DNA of 64,000 nt from Curtobacterium flaccumfaciens. GTDB lineage: Bacteria; Actinomycetota; Actinomycetes; Actinomycetales; Microbacteriaceae. The first letter of the stretch is position 1. Each line of letters starts with the position of its first letter. The stretch spans positions 186,001 to 250,000 of the forward strand of contig NZ_JABMCF010000035.1 in assembly GCF_013359815.1 (NCBI RefSeq), read 5' to 3'. The notes below the pieces were generated by a model. That model was not told where the DNA came from and ran no database searches. It saw only the letters and a list, made by a program, of their open reading frames with translations. Position numbers and translations under genes: made by a program. Shown one piece after another: positions 1 through 8,425 of this stretch.

Positions 1-287
1 CGGCGGAAAAGCTCCCCGCCCGTCATGAGCAAGAAGTAGCCGGCCTTCTCCCCGACCTCACCGATCCGGCGTGGATCGGAGAACGCCGCCACCATCGGGG
101 TTCCGTCACGGTCGAACAGCACGGGTGCGAGATCCTCGAAACCCTTGGCGGGAGTCGCTGACGACACCGCAATCGGCGTGTTCCATACCGCGTCCGCCAC
201 GACAAACTGGTCCGCTCGCCCGGCCCGTCCCTCAAGGATCAGCTGTTCCAACCGGTTGCGGGGTTCTACCTGGGCAGCTTCATCCAA
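1..287 (-). CDS. SseB-like protein, partial (3' end beyond window); possible immunity protein
   Basis: This frame has no stop from about 369 down to base 1, so the gene runs off the left edge. I translated it by hand. Residues visible include FVVADAVWNTPIAV, then PVLFDRDGTPMVAAFSDP and GYFLLMTGGELFR. This resembles the SseB N-terminal domain: a short helix, a strand pair, then a 'value from a data row' strand before AF(T/S). The chosen start is the TTG at 287-285, which overlaps the end of the upstream effector gene by 8 bases; an in-frame GTG at 362-360 is the alternative. Being coupled to a T7SS effector-like gene, it could be the cognate immunity protein, but that is inference. The overlap and the open frame are seen; the family call is moderate. 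Confidence 0.55.
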   Translation of the reverse strand, partial: MDEAAQVEPRNRLEQLILEGRAGRADQFVVADAVWNTPIAVSSATPAKGFEDLAPVLFDRDGTPMVAAFSDPRRIGEVGEKAGYFLLMTGGELFR

Positions 288-1863
288 AGCGGCGGACCAC
301 CATTCGTTCTCCGTTGTCCATGAGCTGGAACACCTCAGACCCTGCCGGAACTGGGCGACCACCGTCGATCACGAACTCGCGTGTCTCGTTGATCATGTGC
401 CCTTCCTCGAACGCCACGGCGGTGTGCCCCCCGGGCGTGTAGTTGAGGTTCCCACCAGCATCCGCTGCCGAAGGGAGCCGGGGGGAGGTTCCTTCCAGAG
501 GGAACCGAATCCCGTACACAGGCTCATTGTGCATCACAGCCTGGCGTACAGAGGGGGCCAAGCCTGTCTGCACCATGGCATCGATGGGGTTGTGCACGTA
601 CTGCAGAGCGTCCTCTTCTGGCATGAGGAAGAAAGGCCCGCCGGGAGCGCCGATGGTGCTGTCGCCGGCTTCGTAGTAGGCGTGGTAGCTCGTTGCGTCG
701 AAGTAGGAGTGCCCCATCCCCTGGACTGACGCACGCTCGCGCTCGCCCTTCTGGAACGCCTGAGTCATGCGCTCGATCACGACGGATGCCTTGGTCTTCA
801 GCGCCGTGTTCAGACCTCGGATGCCCGTGATCGCTCTCTGCCCCGCTCCAACGACGCGCGCAGCAGTGTTGGAGAGTGCTGCGAGCTTGGTCGCTCCCTC
901 AGCAAGACGCGCGGTTCGAGCTGCAGCGGCGACCGCGCCGCCTGCGGGGACGCAGTCGAGCAGGGAGAACGCGAGGTCCCACCCGTCGGCTTCACCCTTG
1001 CTCATCTTGTACAACGTGTCCGCCAACACCACGAGCGCGATCGCCGCGATGATCAACGTCCACGGCCCCGGGATGATCATCGCGATGATCCCACCCACCG
1101 CCACGACGACCTTCGCCACCGACACGATGGTCTCCCACGCCTCGGACCCGAAGATCTTGTCCCACGTGGACTGCTTCCCGAGGCCCGCGTCAGCAGCTTC
1201 ACCGATCTTCGTCGCAGTCCGCTGCTCCGCGTCCTGCCAGTCACCCTTCGCGTCCGCCACGAGCCGCTTCGCCGCATCGATCCGCGACTGCGCCGCCGAG
1301 ATGTCTCCCTGCGCCGAGCTCACGGACCCCTGTGCGACGGAAGCGTTGTCGGACGCTGCCCGCAACTGCGCCGGCGAGGGAACATCCACCCCGTCCGGCA
1401 CGTCGGAGCCTGCCGGGTACTCGTCGGCGACCTTCGACAGGTCCTTCGACGCGGACTCGTAGTGCGACAGCGTCGACTGCGCATCCGCCAACCGGTCCTG
1501 CGCTGCGGCGAGGTCCCCGGTGGCGTCCTTCGCGTCCGCCAACGCACCATCGGCCCGGTACTGGGTGTCATCGACCGTGTCAGCCCACCCCGACAACGCC
1601 GTCGCGGCGAGTTCGTACGAATCGACGAGCTTGGTCAGGTCCGACGGGGTGTCCTCGATCGCGTCGACGAACACGTCAGCGGCCTCACCCTCCCAGTCGG
1701 TCAGCCACCCGGACCCCTTCACCGACTTCAGCCTGGTCGAGGCGTCATCGGCCGCGTCGGAGATGCGCTGGTACTCCCGCGCCATCATCCGCAACGTCGA
1801 CGGATCACCCTTGACCGGATCATCACCCTGATCGACGACGTCCCACCCCGACGGCCGCCCCAC
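280..1863 (-). CDS. WXG-fronted type VII secretion effector candidate (polymorphic toxin-like)
   Basis: 527 residues from a GTG start two bases after the upstream WXG100-like gene. Residues 20-100 form a helical hairpin with a true WxG turn (W57-E58-G59 in DWEGEAADVF). Long Ala/Gln/Asp-rich coiled helices follow to about residue 220, then a strongly hydrophobic stretch at about 243-287 that could be one or two membrane helices. The variable C-terminal domain (about 385-527) begins after MGHSYFDATSYHAYY and ends with a GSEVFQLMDNGERMVVRRF strand. I do not recognise its activity. The architecture of helical WXG/LXG-like head, hydrophobic middle and distinct C-terminal domain is typical of T7SS-exported toxins. 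It is the third gene of a minus-strand run with two small WXG proteins and is followed by an overlapping SseB-like gene. Confidence 0.7.
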   Translation of the reverse strand: MGRPSGWDVVDQGDDPVKGDPSTLRMMAREYQRISDAADDASTRLKSVKGSGWLTDWEGEAADVFVDAIEDTPSDLTKLVDSYELAATALSGWADTVDDTQYRADGALADAKDATGDLAAAQDRLADAQSTLSHYESASKDLSKVADEYPAGSDVPDGVDVPSPAQLRAASDNASVAQGSVSSAQGDISAAQSRIDAAKRLVADAKGDWQDAEQRTATKIGEAADAGLGKQSTWDKIFGSEAWETIVSVAKVVVAVGGIIAMIIPGPWTLIIAAIALVVLADTLYKMSKGEADGWDLAFSLLDCVPAGGAVAAAARTARLAEGATKLAALSNTAARVVGAGQRAITGIRGLNTALKTKASVVIERMTQAFQKGERERASVQGMGHSYFDATSYHAYYEAGDSTIGAPGGPFFLMPEEDALQYVHNPIDAMVQTGLAPSVRQAVMHNEPVYGIRFPLEGTSPRLPSAADAGGNLNYTPGGHTAVAFEEGHMINETREFVIDGGRPVPAGSEVFQLMDNGERMVVRRFG

Positions 1864-1865
1864 GA

Positions 1866-2195
1866 CTACTGCGCCCTCGAGGCAGCGGGTCCGCCGCCGC
1901 CGTTCTCGTCGTTGACCTGCAGGGCCTGTGCCAGCTGCTCGTCGGTCTCGGTGTAGGTCTCGATGGACGAGCTCAGCATGTCCGCCAACGCCTTCGTCGA
2001 CTCGCTGATCTTGTCCCGCTTGTCGCCCCAGCGGTGGTCGAAGTCGTGCAGAGCGTTCTGCACCGTCCCCGAACCGATCTCGTCGTCGGACGCGTCGACA
2101 CGCTTGTGTGCCTGCTCGAGCGTGCTGTGCACGGTCGTCAGGTCGTTCTGGAGCTCCCCGAGCCCCATCAGGTCAACCAGCAGTTTGCCTGCCAC
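1866..2195 (-). CDS. WXG100-superfamily small protein
   Basis: 109 residues, GTG start behind a good GGGGAGGGA ribosome site. The sequence is an almost wholly helical hairpin: helix 1 around LGELQNDLTTVHSTLEQAHKR, a turn containing RWGDK, and helix 2 around ISESTKALADMLSSSIETY. It ends in a Gly-rich disordered tail. Such small helical hairpins dimerise and accompany or chaperone T7SS substrates. Its stop lies two bases before the start of the large effector, so it is probably the effector's dedicated partner. The WxG is shifted to W-G-D, so it is a divergent family member. Confidence 0.75.
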   Translation of the reverse strand: MAGKLLVDLMGLGELQNDLTTVHSTLEQAHKRVDASDDEIGSGTVQNALHDFDHRWGDKRDKISESTKALADMLSSSIETYTETDEQLAQALQVNDENGGGGPAASRAQ

Positions 2196-2302
2196 GGAAC
2201 AATCCCTCCCCGATCACGAACCGGCGCCGTCAGGACGGCGCCACAGGAACCGCGACGACCCCGTGCCCCACGCGATCGCGGGGCACGGGGTCGACGACGG
2301 TG

Positions 2303-2599
2303 TCAGCCCTTGAGGCCGGAGGCCAGCGACTCGTCCGTCTCGGACAGGGTCTGCGAGGCCTTGGAGAGGAACGTGGAGAGGCCTTCGAGCCCCTGGACCG
2401 TCTGGGTCACGCCACGGTTGAACTCGTCGTAGGACTCGCCGAACGCGACCGACGACTTGTCGGTGACGTAGCCGTCCGAGATGAGCTGCTGGATCTTGCG
2501 CTGCAGTGCCGACAGACGGTCCTCGATGTCTGCCTGGCCCGCCTTGAGGTCGGAGGCTGCTGCCTCGAGGTCTGCGTACGAGACGTTGATGTTCGCCAC
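2303..2599 (-). CDS. WXG100 family protein (EsxA/B-like)
   Basis: 98 residues from a GTG at 2599, chosen over upstream starts because an AAGGGAG ribosome site sits eight bases before it and the family N-terminus (ANINVSYADLEAAA) begins here. Helix 1 (residues about 6-43) and helix 2 (about 56-95) flank a turn reading SDGYVTDKSS, where the canonical Trp-x-Gly is lost. About 100 residues is the normal family length. ESAT-6/CFP-10-like proteins are exported by, and help activate, the EccC/EssC ATPase. The gene is divergent from the ATPase gene with 107 bases between the starts, which suggests a shared control region. Confidence 0.8.
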   Translation of the reverse strand: MANINVSYADLEAAASDLKAGQADIEDRLSALQRKIQQLISDGYVTDKSSVAFGESYDEFNRGVTQTVQGLEGLSTFLSKASQTLSETDESLASGLKG

Positions 2600-2706
2600 G
2601 GTGTGACTCCCTTTCCCCGGAGTTTCGTTTGTCCCCCCAACGGGGCGTGTTGCAGGGGACACTACCATCGTCCTGCGACACGAAGTCAACGCTACGGGGG
2701 AATGCC
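2600..2706. promoter_or_regulatory. Divergent control region of the T7SS locus
   Basis: This 107-base gap separates the minus-strand WXG100 run from the plus-strand EccC-type ATPase. It holds both ribosome sites (GGGAG for the minus gene, a run of G ending eight bases before the plus ATG). On the plus strand a TACCAT at 2664-2669 is a possible -10 box. No clear operator is visible. Confidence 0.35.
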
Positions 2707-5700
2707 ATGACCTTCACGTTCACGATGGTCGACCGCGAGAGCGGCCAGACCGCGAACGTCTACGTGGACGGCGACGACTCCCGGGCGGTGCGCGAGCTGG
2801 TGGCCGAGGCCGAGCGCCTCATCGCGACGGACGTCGTCGCCTCCGGCCGGACCCCCGTGTACTTCGTCGGGGAGCAGCCGCTCGACCTCTCGGCGTCGGT
2901 CGCCGAGTCGGGCGTCCGCGAGGGCGTGGTGGTGCGCCGGAGCCTCGAACAGGTGCCACCGCCGCCGCTCCGCCCGCTGACCGACGCCGAGGTCCGGATC
3001 GTGTCCGGGCTGCACGCGGGGACGATCGTGCGGGTGAGCACCGGCACGGTGACCATCGGCACGGCGCCGTCCGCGCACGTGCGGGTACCGGTGAGCACCA
3101 CGGACGAGGTCGAGGCCGAGGCGTCGGGGTCCGACACGGTGCCGGACATCGCACTGCTCGTCACGGTGACGGCCGACGGCGCGAAGGTGCGCCCGGCGAA
3201 CGGCTACTCCGGCGCGCTGCTGGACGGCGAGCCGGTCACCGAGGAGACCGACTGGCCCGAGACCGCACAGCTCGCGGTCGGCGGGGTCCTGCTCGGCTTC
3301 GGCCGCGCCCCGAACCGCGGTGCCCACCTGTCCCTGGCGGACGACGGCATGTCGCTCGAGTACAACCGGCCCCCGCGCATCCTGCCGCCGGACGAGCACA
3401 CCCGCTACCAGCTGCCCCCGCCGCCGACCGAGCCCCCGGCCCGTGCGCTCCCCATCCTGATGGCGCTGGCGCCGATGGGCATGGCGGTCATGTTCGTGTC
3501 GACCACCGGGCGTTGGATCTACCTGCTCATCGCCCTGCTGTCGCCGATCCTGATGATCATCACGGGCCTCCAGGGCCGCCGGCAGGGCAAGAAGACGTAC
3601 CGGCAACGCGTCGTGGAGTACGAGGACACCAAGGCGCGGATCGAGGCGGACGCGACCGAGAGCCTCCAGTCCGAACGTGCACGCTGGATCGCGAGCGCGC
3701 CGGACCCCGCCGCCGTCTACGAGACGGCGGTCACGCCCCTGCCGCGCCTGTGGGAGCGGCGCCGGACGGACCCGGACCACCTGCTGGTCCGCGTCGGCAC
3801 GGCGACGCAGCGCTCCGAGGTCACCATCGAGGACCCGGAGCAGCTGTCCCACAAGCGGACCGTCGCGTGGGACGCGACGGACGTGCCGGTGCGCATCCGC
3901 CTGGCCGAGCGCGGCGTGATCGGCATCGCCGGCCCGGACGACGACGCCCGACGACTCGCGAACTGGGTGGTCGCGCAGCTCGCGACGCTACAGAGCCCGA
4001 AGGACGTCACCTTCACGCTGCTCACCGACACCACACGCACGTCGCTGTGGGAGTGGATGTCCTGGCTGCCGCACGTCCGCCGCGACGGTGCGGACCAGCC
4101 GATGACGAGCATCGCCTCGAACGCCGCGTCGACCGCGCGGGCGATCGCCGAGCTCGCCGCGATCATCGACGCCCGCAAGGAAGCCGGGATCGGCAAGAAG
4201 ACCCCGCCGGCCGACGAGATCGTCGTCGTGATGGACGGCGCGCGCCGGCTCCGCGCGATGCCCTCGCTCGTGCAGGTGCTCAAGGAGGGGCCGTCGGTCG
4301 GGGTGTTCAGCATCTGCCTCGACCTGGACGAGCGGCTCCTGCCCGAGGAGTGCGACGCCGTGGTGGTCGTCCGCGACGACCGGGTGCGGGTCACCCAGCA
4401 GCGCAGTGAGCGCATCGACGACGCACGCCCGGACCTGGTCGACCAGGACTGGCTCGAGTGGGTCGCCCGGTCGCTGTCGCCGATCGTCGACGCCAGCCCG
4501 GACGTGCAGGACGGCGCCATCCCGTCGTCCGCCCGGCTGCTCGACGTGCTCCAGCTCGAACCGCCGACGTCCGAGGCCGTGCAGGCACGCTGGCTGCTCG
4601 GCGGCCGCAGCACCACCGCCGTGGTGGGGGCGTCGATCGACGGGCCGTTCGCGATCGACCTGCGGAACGACGGCCCGCACGGCCTGGTCGCCGGGACCAC
4701 CGGTTCCGGCAAGTCCGAGCTGCTGCAGACGATCGTGGCGTCCCTCGCCGTGGCGAACCGTCCGGACGAGATGAACTTCGTGCTCGTCGACTACAAGGGC
4801 GGCGCGGCCTTCAAGGACTGCGTCGACCTGCCGCACACGGTCGGCATGGTCACCGACCTCGACACGCACCAGGTCGAGCGCGCGCTCGAGTCGCTCGGCG
4901 CCGAGCTCCGCACCCGGGAGCACGCCCTCGCCGAGGTCGGGGCGAAGGACCTGGAGGACTACCAGGACCTGCAGGCCAAGCGCGCGGCGAACGGGGACAC
5001 GATCCCGAGCCTGCCGCGGCTGCTCATCGTCATCGACGAGTTCGCCTCGCTCGCCCGCGAGCTGCCCGACTTCGTCAAGGGCCTGGTGAACATCGCCCAG
5101 CGCGGTCGCTCGCTCGGCATCCACTTGATCCTCGCCACGCAGCGTCCGGGCGGCGTCGTGTCGCCCGAGATCCGCGCGAACACGAACCTCCGGATCGCGC
5201 TGCGCGTCACCGACCAGTCGGAGAGCCAGGACGTCATCGGCGCGAACGACGCCGCGCGGATCGCCAAGTCGACCCCGGGGCGCGCCTACGTGCGGCTCGG
5301 CGCTGCCTCGCTGCTGCCGTTCCAGTCCGGTCGTGTGGGTGGGCGCCGGCCCGGCTCGGACGACCAGGAGGCCCGCCCCGCCCTGGTCCGCGAGCTCACG
5401 TTCGCCTCGTACAGCGATCCAGCCCCCCGCCCGGCTGCCGTCGAGGCCGCGGCCAGCGACGTGGAGGTCACCGACCTGAGCGTCCTCGTCGCGTCGATCG
5501 ACGACGCCACCCGCGCCCTCGGCACCCCCGAGCAGCGGAAGCCCTGGTTGCCGCCGCTCGGCGAGGTCGTCGGGCTCGACGACGTCGAGGCGACCGGCAC
5601 CGGCGACCTGGCACCACTGGCGGTCGCCTGGGGCGTCGAGGACCACCCGGGTGACCAGCGGCAGCGCCCGGCGGTGTTCGACCTCGACGCGGACGGTCAC

Positions 5701-7122
5701 CTGTTCGTCATCGGCTCGCCGCGCTCGGGCCGCAGCCAGACGCTCCGCACCCTGGCGGGGGCGATGGCCCTGCGGCTCGGCGTCGGCGACGTCCACATGT
5801 ACGGGATCGACTGCGGCAACGGCGCGCTGCTGGCCCTCGGGGCGCTGCCGCACTGCGGTGCCGTGGTGCAGCGGCACGAACCCGACCGGGTCTCGCGGCT
5901 GCTCGGCATCCTGCTCCGCACGGTGCAGGAGCGCCAGGCCGCGTTCGCCGCCGGCGGGTACTCGTCGATCGCCGAACAGCGGACCGACGCGGGCACCGTG
6001 CCGATGCCGCACATCGTCGTGTTCCTCGACCAGTGGGAGAGCTTCATGGCGACCCTGGCGGACGCGGAGAACGGTGCGCTGCACGACGCCGTCCAGACCC
6101 TGCTGCGCGAGGGCGTCGGCGTCGGCGTGCACCTGGTCGTCTCCGGCGACCGCACCCTGACGTCCGGCCGGATGTCGAGCCAGGTGGAGCGGAAGCTGCT
6201 GCTCGCCCTGGCCGACCGCGGCGACTACAACTACGAGGGCATCAACGGCAAGAAGCTGCCGGAGTCGATCCCACCGGGGCGCGGGTTCCGCAACGCCACG
6301 GCGACGGAGACCCAGGTCGCCGTGCTGCCCGGCGGACTCGGGGGCCGAGACCAGGCCGCCGCGCTGCGGGGCATCGGTGACGAGGTCCGTGCGCACGTGC
6401 CGGCCGACGCCCCGAAGCCGTTCCGGATCGACGTGCTCCCGCGCTCCATCACCTTCGCGGACGCCGTGCGGTACCTGCCGTCGGCCGAGGCATCGGTCGG
6501 CCGGGTCGCACTCGGCGTCGGCGGCGACGAGCTCCGGCTGTTCACGCACGACTTCGTGCAGGACACCCCGGTCTTCATCGTCGGCGGCAGCCCCCGCTCG
6601 GGCAAGAGCACCGCGCTCGTCGCGATGGCCCGCCACGTGCTGTCGGCAGGTGGGTCGGTCGTCGCGGTGACACCGCGGGAGTCCCCGCTCCGAGCACTCG
6701 ACGGAGCCCCTCGCGTCACGGTCGTGACCGACGGCGGCATCGGCGCCGAGGGGCTGTCCGCCGCGATCGACACCGGCTCAGACGGCTTCACGCTCGTGCT
6801 GGTCGACGACGCCGAGGCCCTGAAGGAGTCGCCGGCCGAACCGGTGTTCCGGGCGATCATGGACTCCGACCGGGGTCGTTCGGTCGGGCTCGTCCTGGCC
6901 GGTGACGTCGAGGGCGTGGCGAGTGGGTTCCGCGGCTGGCAGGTCGACGCGAAGAAGGCCCGTCGGGGCATGCTCCTCGCGCCGCTCAGCACCGTCGACG
7001 GCGACCTGATCGGCACGAAGCTGTCGAAGAGCCTGGTCACCCAGGACCGCGTCGCGGGTCGGGCGCTGCTGAACGACGCCGACCAGGCGCTCCGACTCGT
7101 GCAGGTACCGGCGGGCGACTAG
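2707..7122 (+). CDS. FHA-containing T7SS motor ATPase, EccC/EssC (FtsK/SpoIIIE) family
   Basis: 1471 residues from the ATG at 2707, which has a G-rich ribosome site; in-frame codons further upstream give no conserved sequence. Order of parts: a ubiquitin-like strand-rich segment (about 1-80), an FHA-like domain (about 95-200), two membrane helices (about 247-285), a degenerate ATPase-like linker, then three P-loop domains. Domain 1 is canonical: Walker A GTTGSGKS at 663-670, DYKGGAAF, and Walker B LLIVIDEF near 770. Domain 2 has GSPRSGRS at about 1003 and a Walker B ending DQ instead of DE. Domain 3 has GGSPRSGKS at about 1293 and DD. One active and two substrate-binding or regulatory ATPase domains is the known EccC pattern. 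It drives export of WXG proteins at the membrane. Confidence 0.92.
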   Translation: MTFTFTMVDRESGQTANVYVDGDDSRAVRELVAEAERLIATDVVASGRTPVYFVGEQPLDLSASVAESGVREGVVVRRSLEQVPPPPLRPLTDAEVRIVSGLHAGTIVRVSTGTVTIGTAPSAHVRVPVSTTDEVEAEASGSDTVPDIALLVTVTADGAKVRPANGYSGALLDGEPVTEETDWPETAQLAVGGVLLGFGRAPNRGAHLSLADDGMSLEYNRPPRILPPDEHTRYQLPPPPTEPPARALPILMALAPMGMAVMFVSTTGRWIYLLIALLSPILMIITGLQGRRQGKKTYRQRVVEYEDTKARIEADATESLQSERARWIASAPDPAAVYETAVTPLPRLWERRRTDPDHLLVRVGTATQRSEVTIEDPEQLSHKRTVAWDATDVPVRIRLAERGVIGIAGPDDDARRLANWVVAQLATLQSPKDVTFTLLTDTTRTSLWEWMSWLPHVRRDGADQPMTSIASNAASTARAIAELAAIIDARKEAGIGKKTPPADEIVVVMDGARRLRAMPSLVQVLKEGPSVGVFSICLDLDERLLPEECDAVVVVRDDRVRVTQQRSERIDDARPDLVDQDWLEWVARSLSPIVDASPDVQDGAIPSSARLLDVLQLEPPTSEAVQARWLLGGRSTTAVVGASIDGPFAIDLRNDGPHGLVAGTTGSGKSELLQTIVASLAVANRPDEMNFVLVDYKGGAAFKDCVDLPHTVGMVTDLDTHQVERALESLGAELRTREHALAEVGAKDLEDYQDLQAKRAANGDTIPSLPRLLIVIDEFASLARELPDFVKGLVNIAQRGRSLGIHLILATQRPGGVVSPEIRANTNLRIALRVTDQSESQDVIGANDAARIAKSTPGRAYVRLGAASLLPFQSGRVGGRRPGSDDQEARPALVRELTFASYSDPAPRPAAVEAAASDVEVTDLSVLVASIDDATRALGTPEQRKPWLPPLGEVVGLDDVEATGTGDLAPLAVAWGVEDHPGDQRQRPAVFDLDADGHLFVIGSPRSGRSQTLRTLAGAMALRLGVGDVHMYGIDCGNGALLALGALPHCGAVVQRHEPDRVSRLLGILLRTVQERQAAFAAGGYSSIAEQRTDAGTVPMPHIVVFLDQWESFMATLADAENGALHDAVQTLLREGVGVGVHLVVSGDRTLTSGRMSSQVERKLLLALADRGDYNYEGINGKKLPESIPPGRGFRNATATETQVAVLPGGLGGRDQAAALRGIGDEVRAHVPADAPKPFRIDVLPRSITFADAVRYLPSAEASVGRVALGVGGDELRLFTHDFVQDTPVFIVGGSPRSGKSTALVAMARHVLSAGGSVVAVTPRESPLRALDGAPRVTVVTDGGIGAEGLSAAIDTGSDGFTLVLVDDAEALKESPAEPVFRAIMDSDRGRSVGLVLAGDVEGVASGFRGWQVDAKKARRGMLLAPLSTVDGDLIGTKLSKSLVTQDRVAGRALLNDADQALRLVQVPAGD

Positions 7123-7150
7123 CGCCGGCCGCGGGGCGCCGGCCGCGGGG
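7123..7150. repeat. Two tandem copies of a 14-bp GC repeat
   Basis: GCGCCGGCCGCGGG occurs twice head to tail immediately after the ATPase stop codon, in the 78-base gap between convergent genes. The unit is nearly self-complementary, so it may fold into a terminator-like hairpin serving both strands. Confidence 0.6.
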
Positions 7151-7200
7151 TCGCAGCACGGAGCCTGCGCACCCCGGAGCCGGCCCGGTCCGGGGCCTGC

Positions 7201-7812
7201 TCAGCCCAGCGGCGTCTCGCTGACGAGTCCGACGGCGGGTTCGGCGCGGAGCGTGTGCCCGCCGAACACCACGGTGTCGCCGGGCTGCACGGTCGTGCGC
7301 TGCGACGGCACGAGCATCGCCGCGGGGAACCCCGGACGCTGCAGCTCGACGCCGTTCGCCGACGCGGTGTCGAGCACCCAGAGGGAGCCCTCGGCGCCGA
7401 ACCCGAACTCCAGGTGGGTGCGGCTGAGCAGCCGCTCCGGGTCCTCCAGAGCGATCATGTGGGCGTGTCCGCCGTCCGGGTGGGCGCTCGCGGGGTCACG
7501 GCCGATCAGCCCGCCGCCCGACACGGTCACCCGCTGGGCGCCGTCGAGGACGAGCACGGCAGCCGCTGCCTGGCGGGCGGGGGCGGCGTCACGACGGGCG
7601 GTGGATCCGCCGGACGACCCGAGCGGTCGGCCGGGCAGCTGCGCCACGGTCGCCCGGACCCGGTCGGCACTCGCACGCGGAGCCGGGGGCGGTGTGGTGA
7701 CCGACCGGGCGAGCTCGCCGCGCTGGGCCATCTGTGCCAGGTCACGCTCGTCGACCCGCTCGACGACGGGTTCGACGACCTTGCGCTTCTTCCGGAACGG
7801 CCAGAGGCGCAT
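7201..7812 (-). CDS. FHA domain protein of the T7SS locus
   Basis: 203 residues from the ATG at 7812, which overlaps the upstream stop as ATGA. The N-terminus is basic (MRLWPFRKKRK), followed by a Pro/Ala-rich linker. The C-terminal half is a forkhead-associated fold: the GRDP turn near 108, SRTH, and TASANGVELQ, the usual phosphothreonine-pocket signatures. FHA domains read phosphothreonine, and stand-alone FHA proteins are common in T7SS loci, where they may couple secretion to Ser/Thr kinases. It is convergent with the motor gene and forms an operon with the gene starting at 8420. The exact partner is not known. Confidence 0.85.
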   Translation of the reverse strand: MRLWPFRKKRKVVEPVVERVDERDLAQMAQRGELARSVTTPPPAPRASADRVRATVAQLPGRPLGSSGGSTARRDAAPARQAAAAVLVLDGAQRVTVSGGGLIGRDPASAHPDGGHAHMIALEDPERLLSRTHLEFGFGAEGSLWVLDTASANGVELQRPGFPAAMLVPSQRTTVQPGDTVVFGGHTLRAEPAVGLVSETPLG

Positions 7813-8420
7813 CAGGACGCCTCGCTGCCGACCGCGGCGGAGTCGATGAGCTCGAAGGTGTCGGTCACGGTCTCGAACAGTTCGTACAGGGGCTCGGCCA
7901 GGTCGGTCGCGGGCGACGAGACGCTGACCAGGGCGACCTGGTCGCCGGCGGGCACGAACGTCTGCATGAGCACGACGTCGAACGACCCGCGGCCGTCCGG
8001 TGCCTGCACCGTCGAGACACCCCAGACGCGCGGCACCCGGCCGACGCGGGGGACCTCGTGCACGTCGACGTGCATGCCGTCGTCGTCCCCGCCGAGTGCG
8101 GCGACGTGGTCGGTGAGCGCGGCGAGCGGGTCGCCGCCGGCCTCGGGCGCGGGCAGGACCGTCACGGTGAGGGCACCGGAGACGATGCCGTCCTCGCTCG
8201 GCTCGGCGAACGCGGCGCAGTACCGCGCGCCGCTGTCCCACGCCGAGCGGGCGAACCGGCGGAGCACCCGGATGATCTCGGTGCGGTGGTCCCACAGTTC
8301 CCGGTGGTCCTCGATGCGTTCCTGCACGAGGGCGCTGATCCGGTCGTCACGGCGTTCCGGTTCGACCGGGAGCTCGAACCAGGACCGCGGGACCGTGATG
8401 GCGAAGTGGTCGACCGACAT
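7812..8420 (-). CDS. Conserved hypothetical protein, T7SS-associated
   Basis: 202 residues from the ATG at 8420. This start is supported by a TACGGT hexamer seven bases upstream and by family-like sequence beginning MSVDHFAITVPRSWFELPV. The protein is soluble with mixed strands and helices. The C-terminal segment (VALVSVSSPATDLAEPLYELFETV) resembles secretion-associated proteins found beside mycobacterial ESX genes, but I cannot name a family. It overlaps the FHA gene by four bases, so the two are co-translated. Its -10-like hexamer lies inside the end of the next gene upstream, which suggests its own promoter. Confidence 0.7.
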   Translation of the reverse strand: MSVDHFAITVPRSWFELPVEPERRDDRISALVQERIEDHRELWDHRTEIIRVLRRFARSAWDSGARYCAAFAEPSEDGIVSGALTVTVLPAPEAGGDPLAALTDHVAALGGDDDGMHVDVHEVPRVGRVPRVWGVSTVQAPDGRGSFDVVLMQTFVPAGDQVALVSVSSPATDLAEPLYELFETVTDTFELIDSAAVGSEAS

Positions 8421-8425
8421 GCCCG

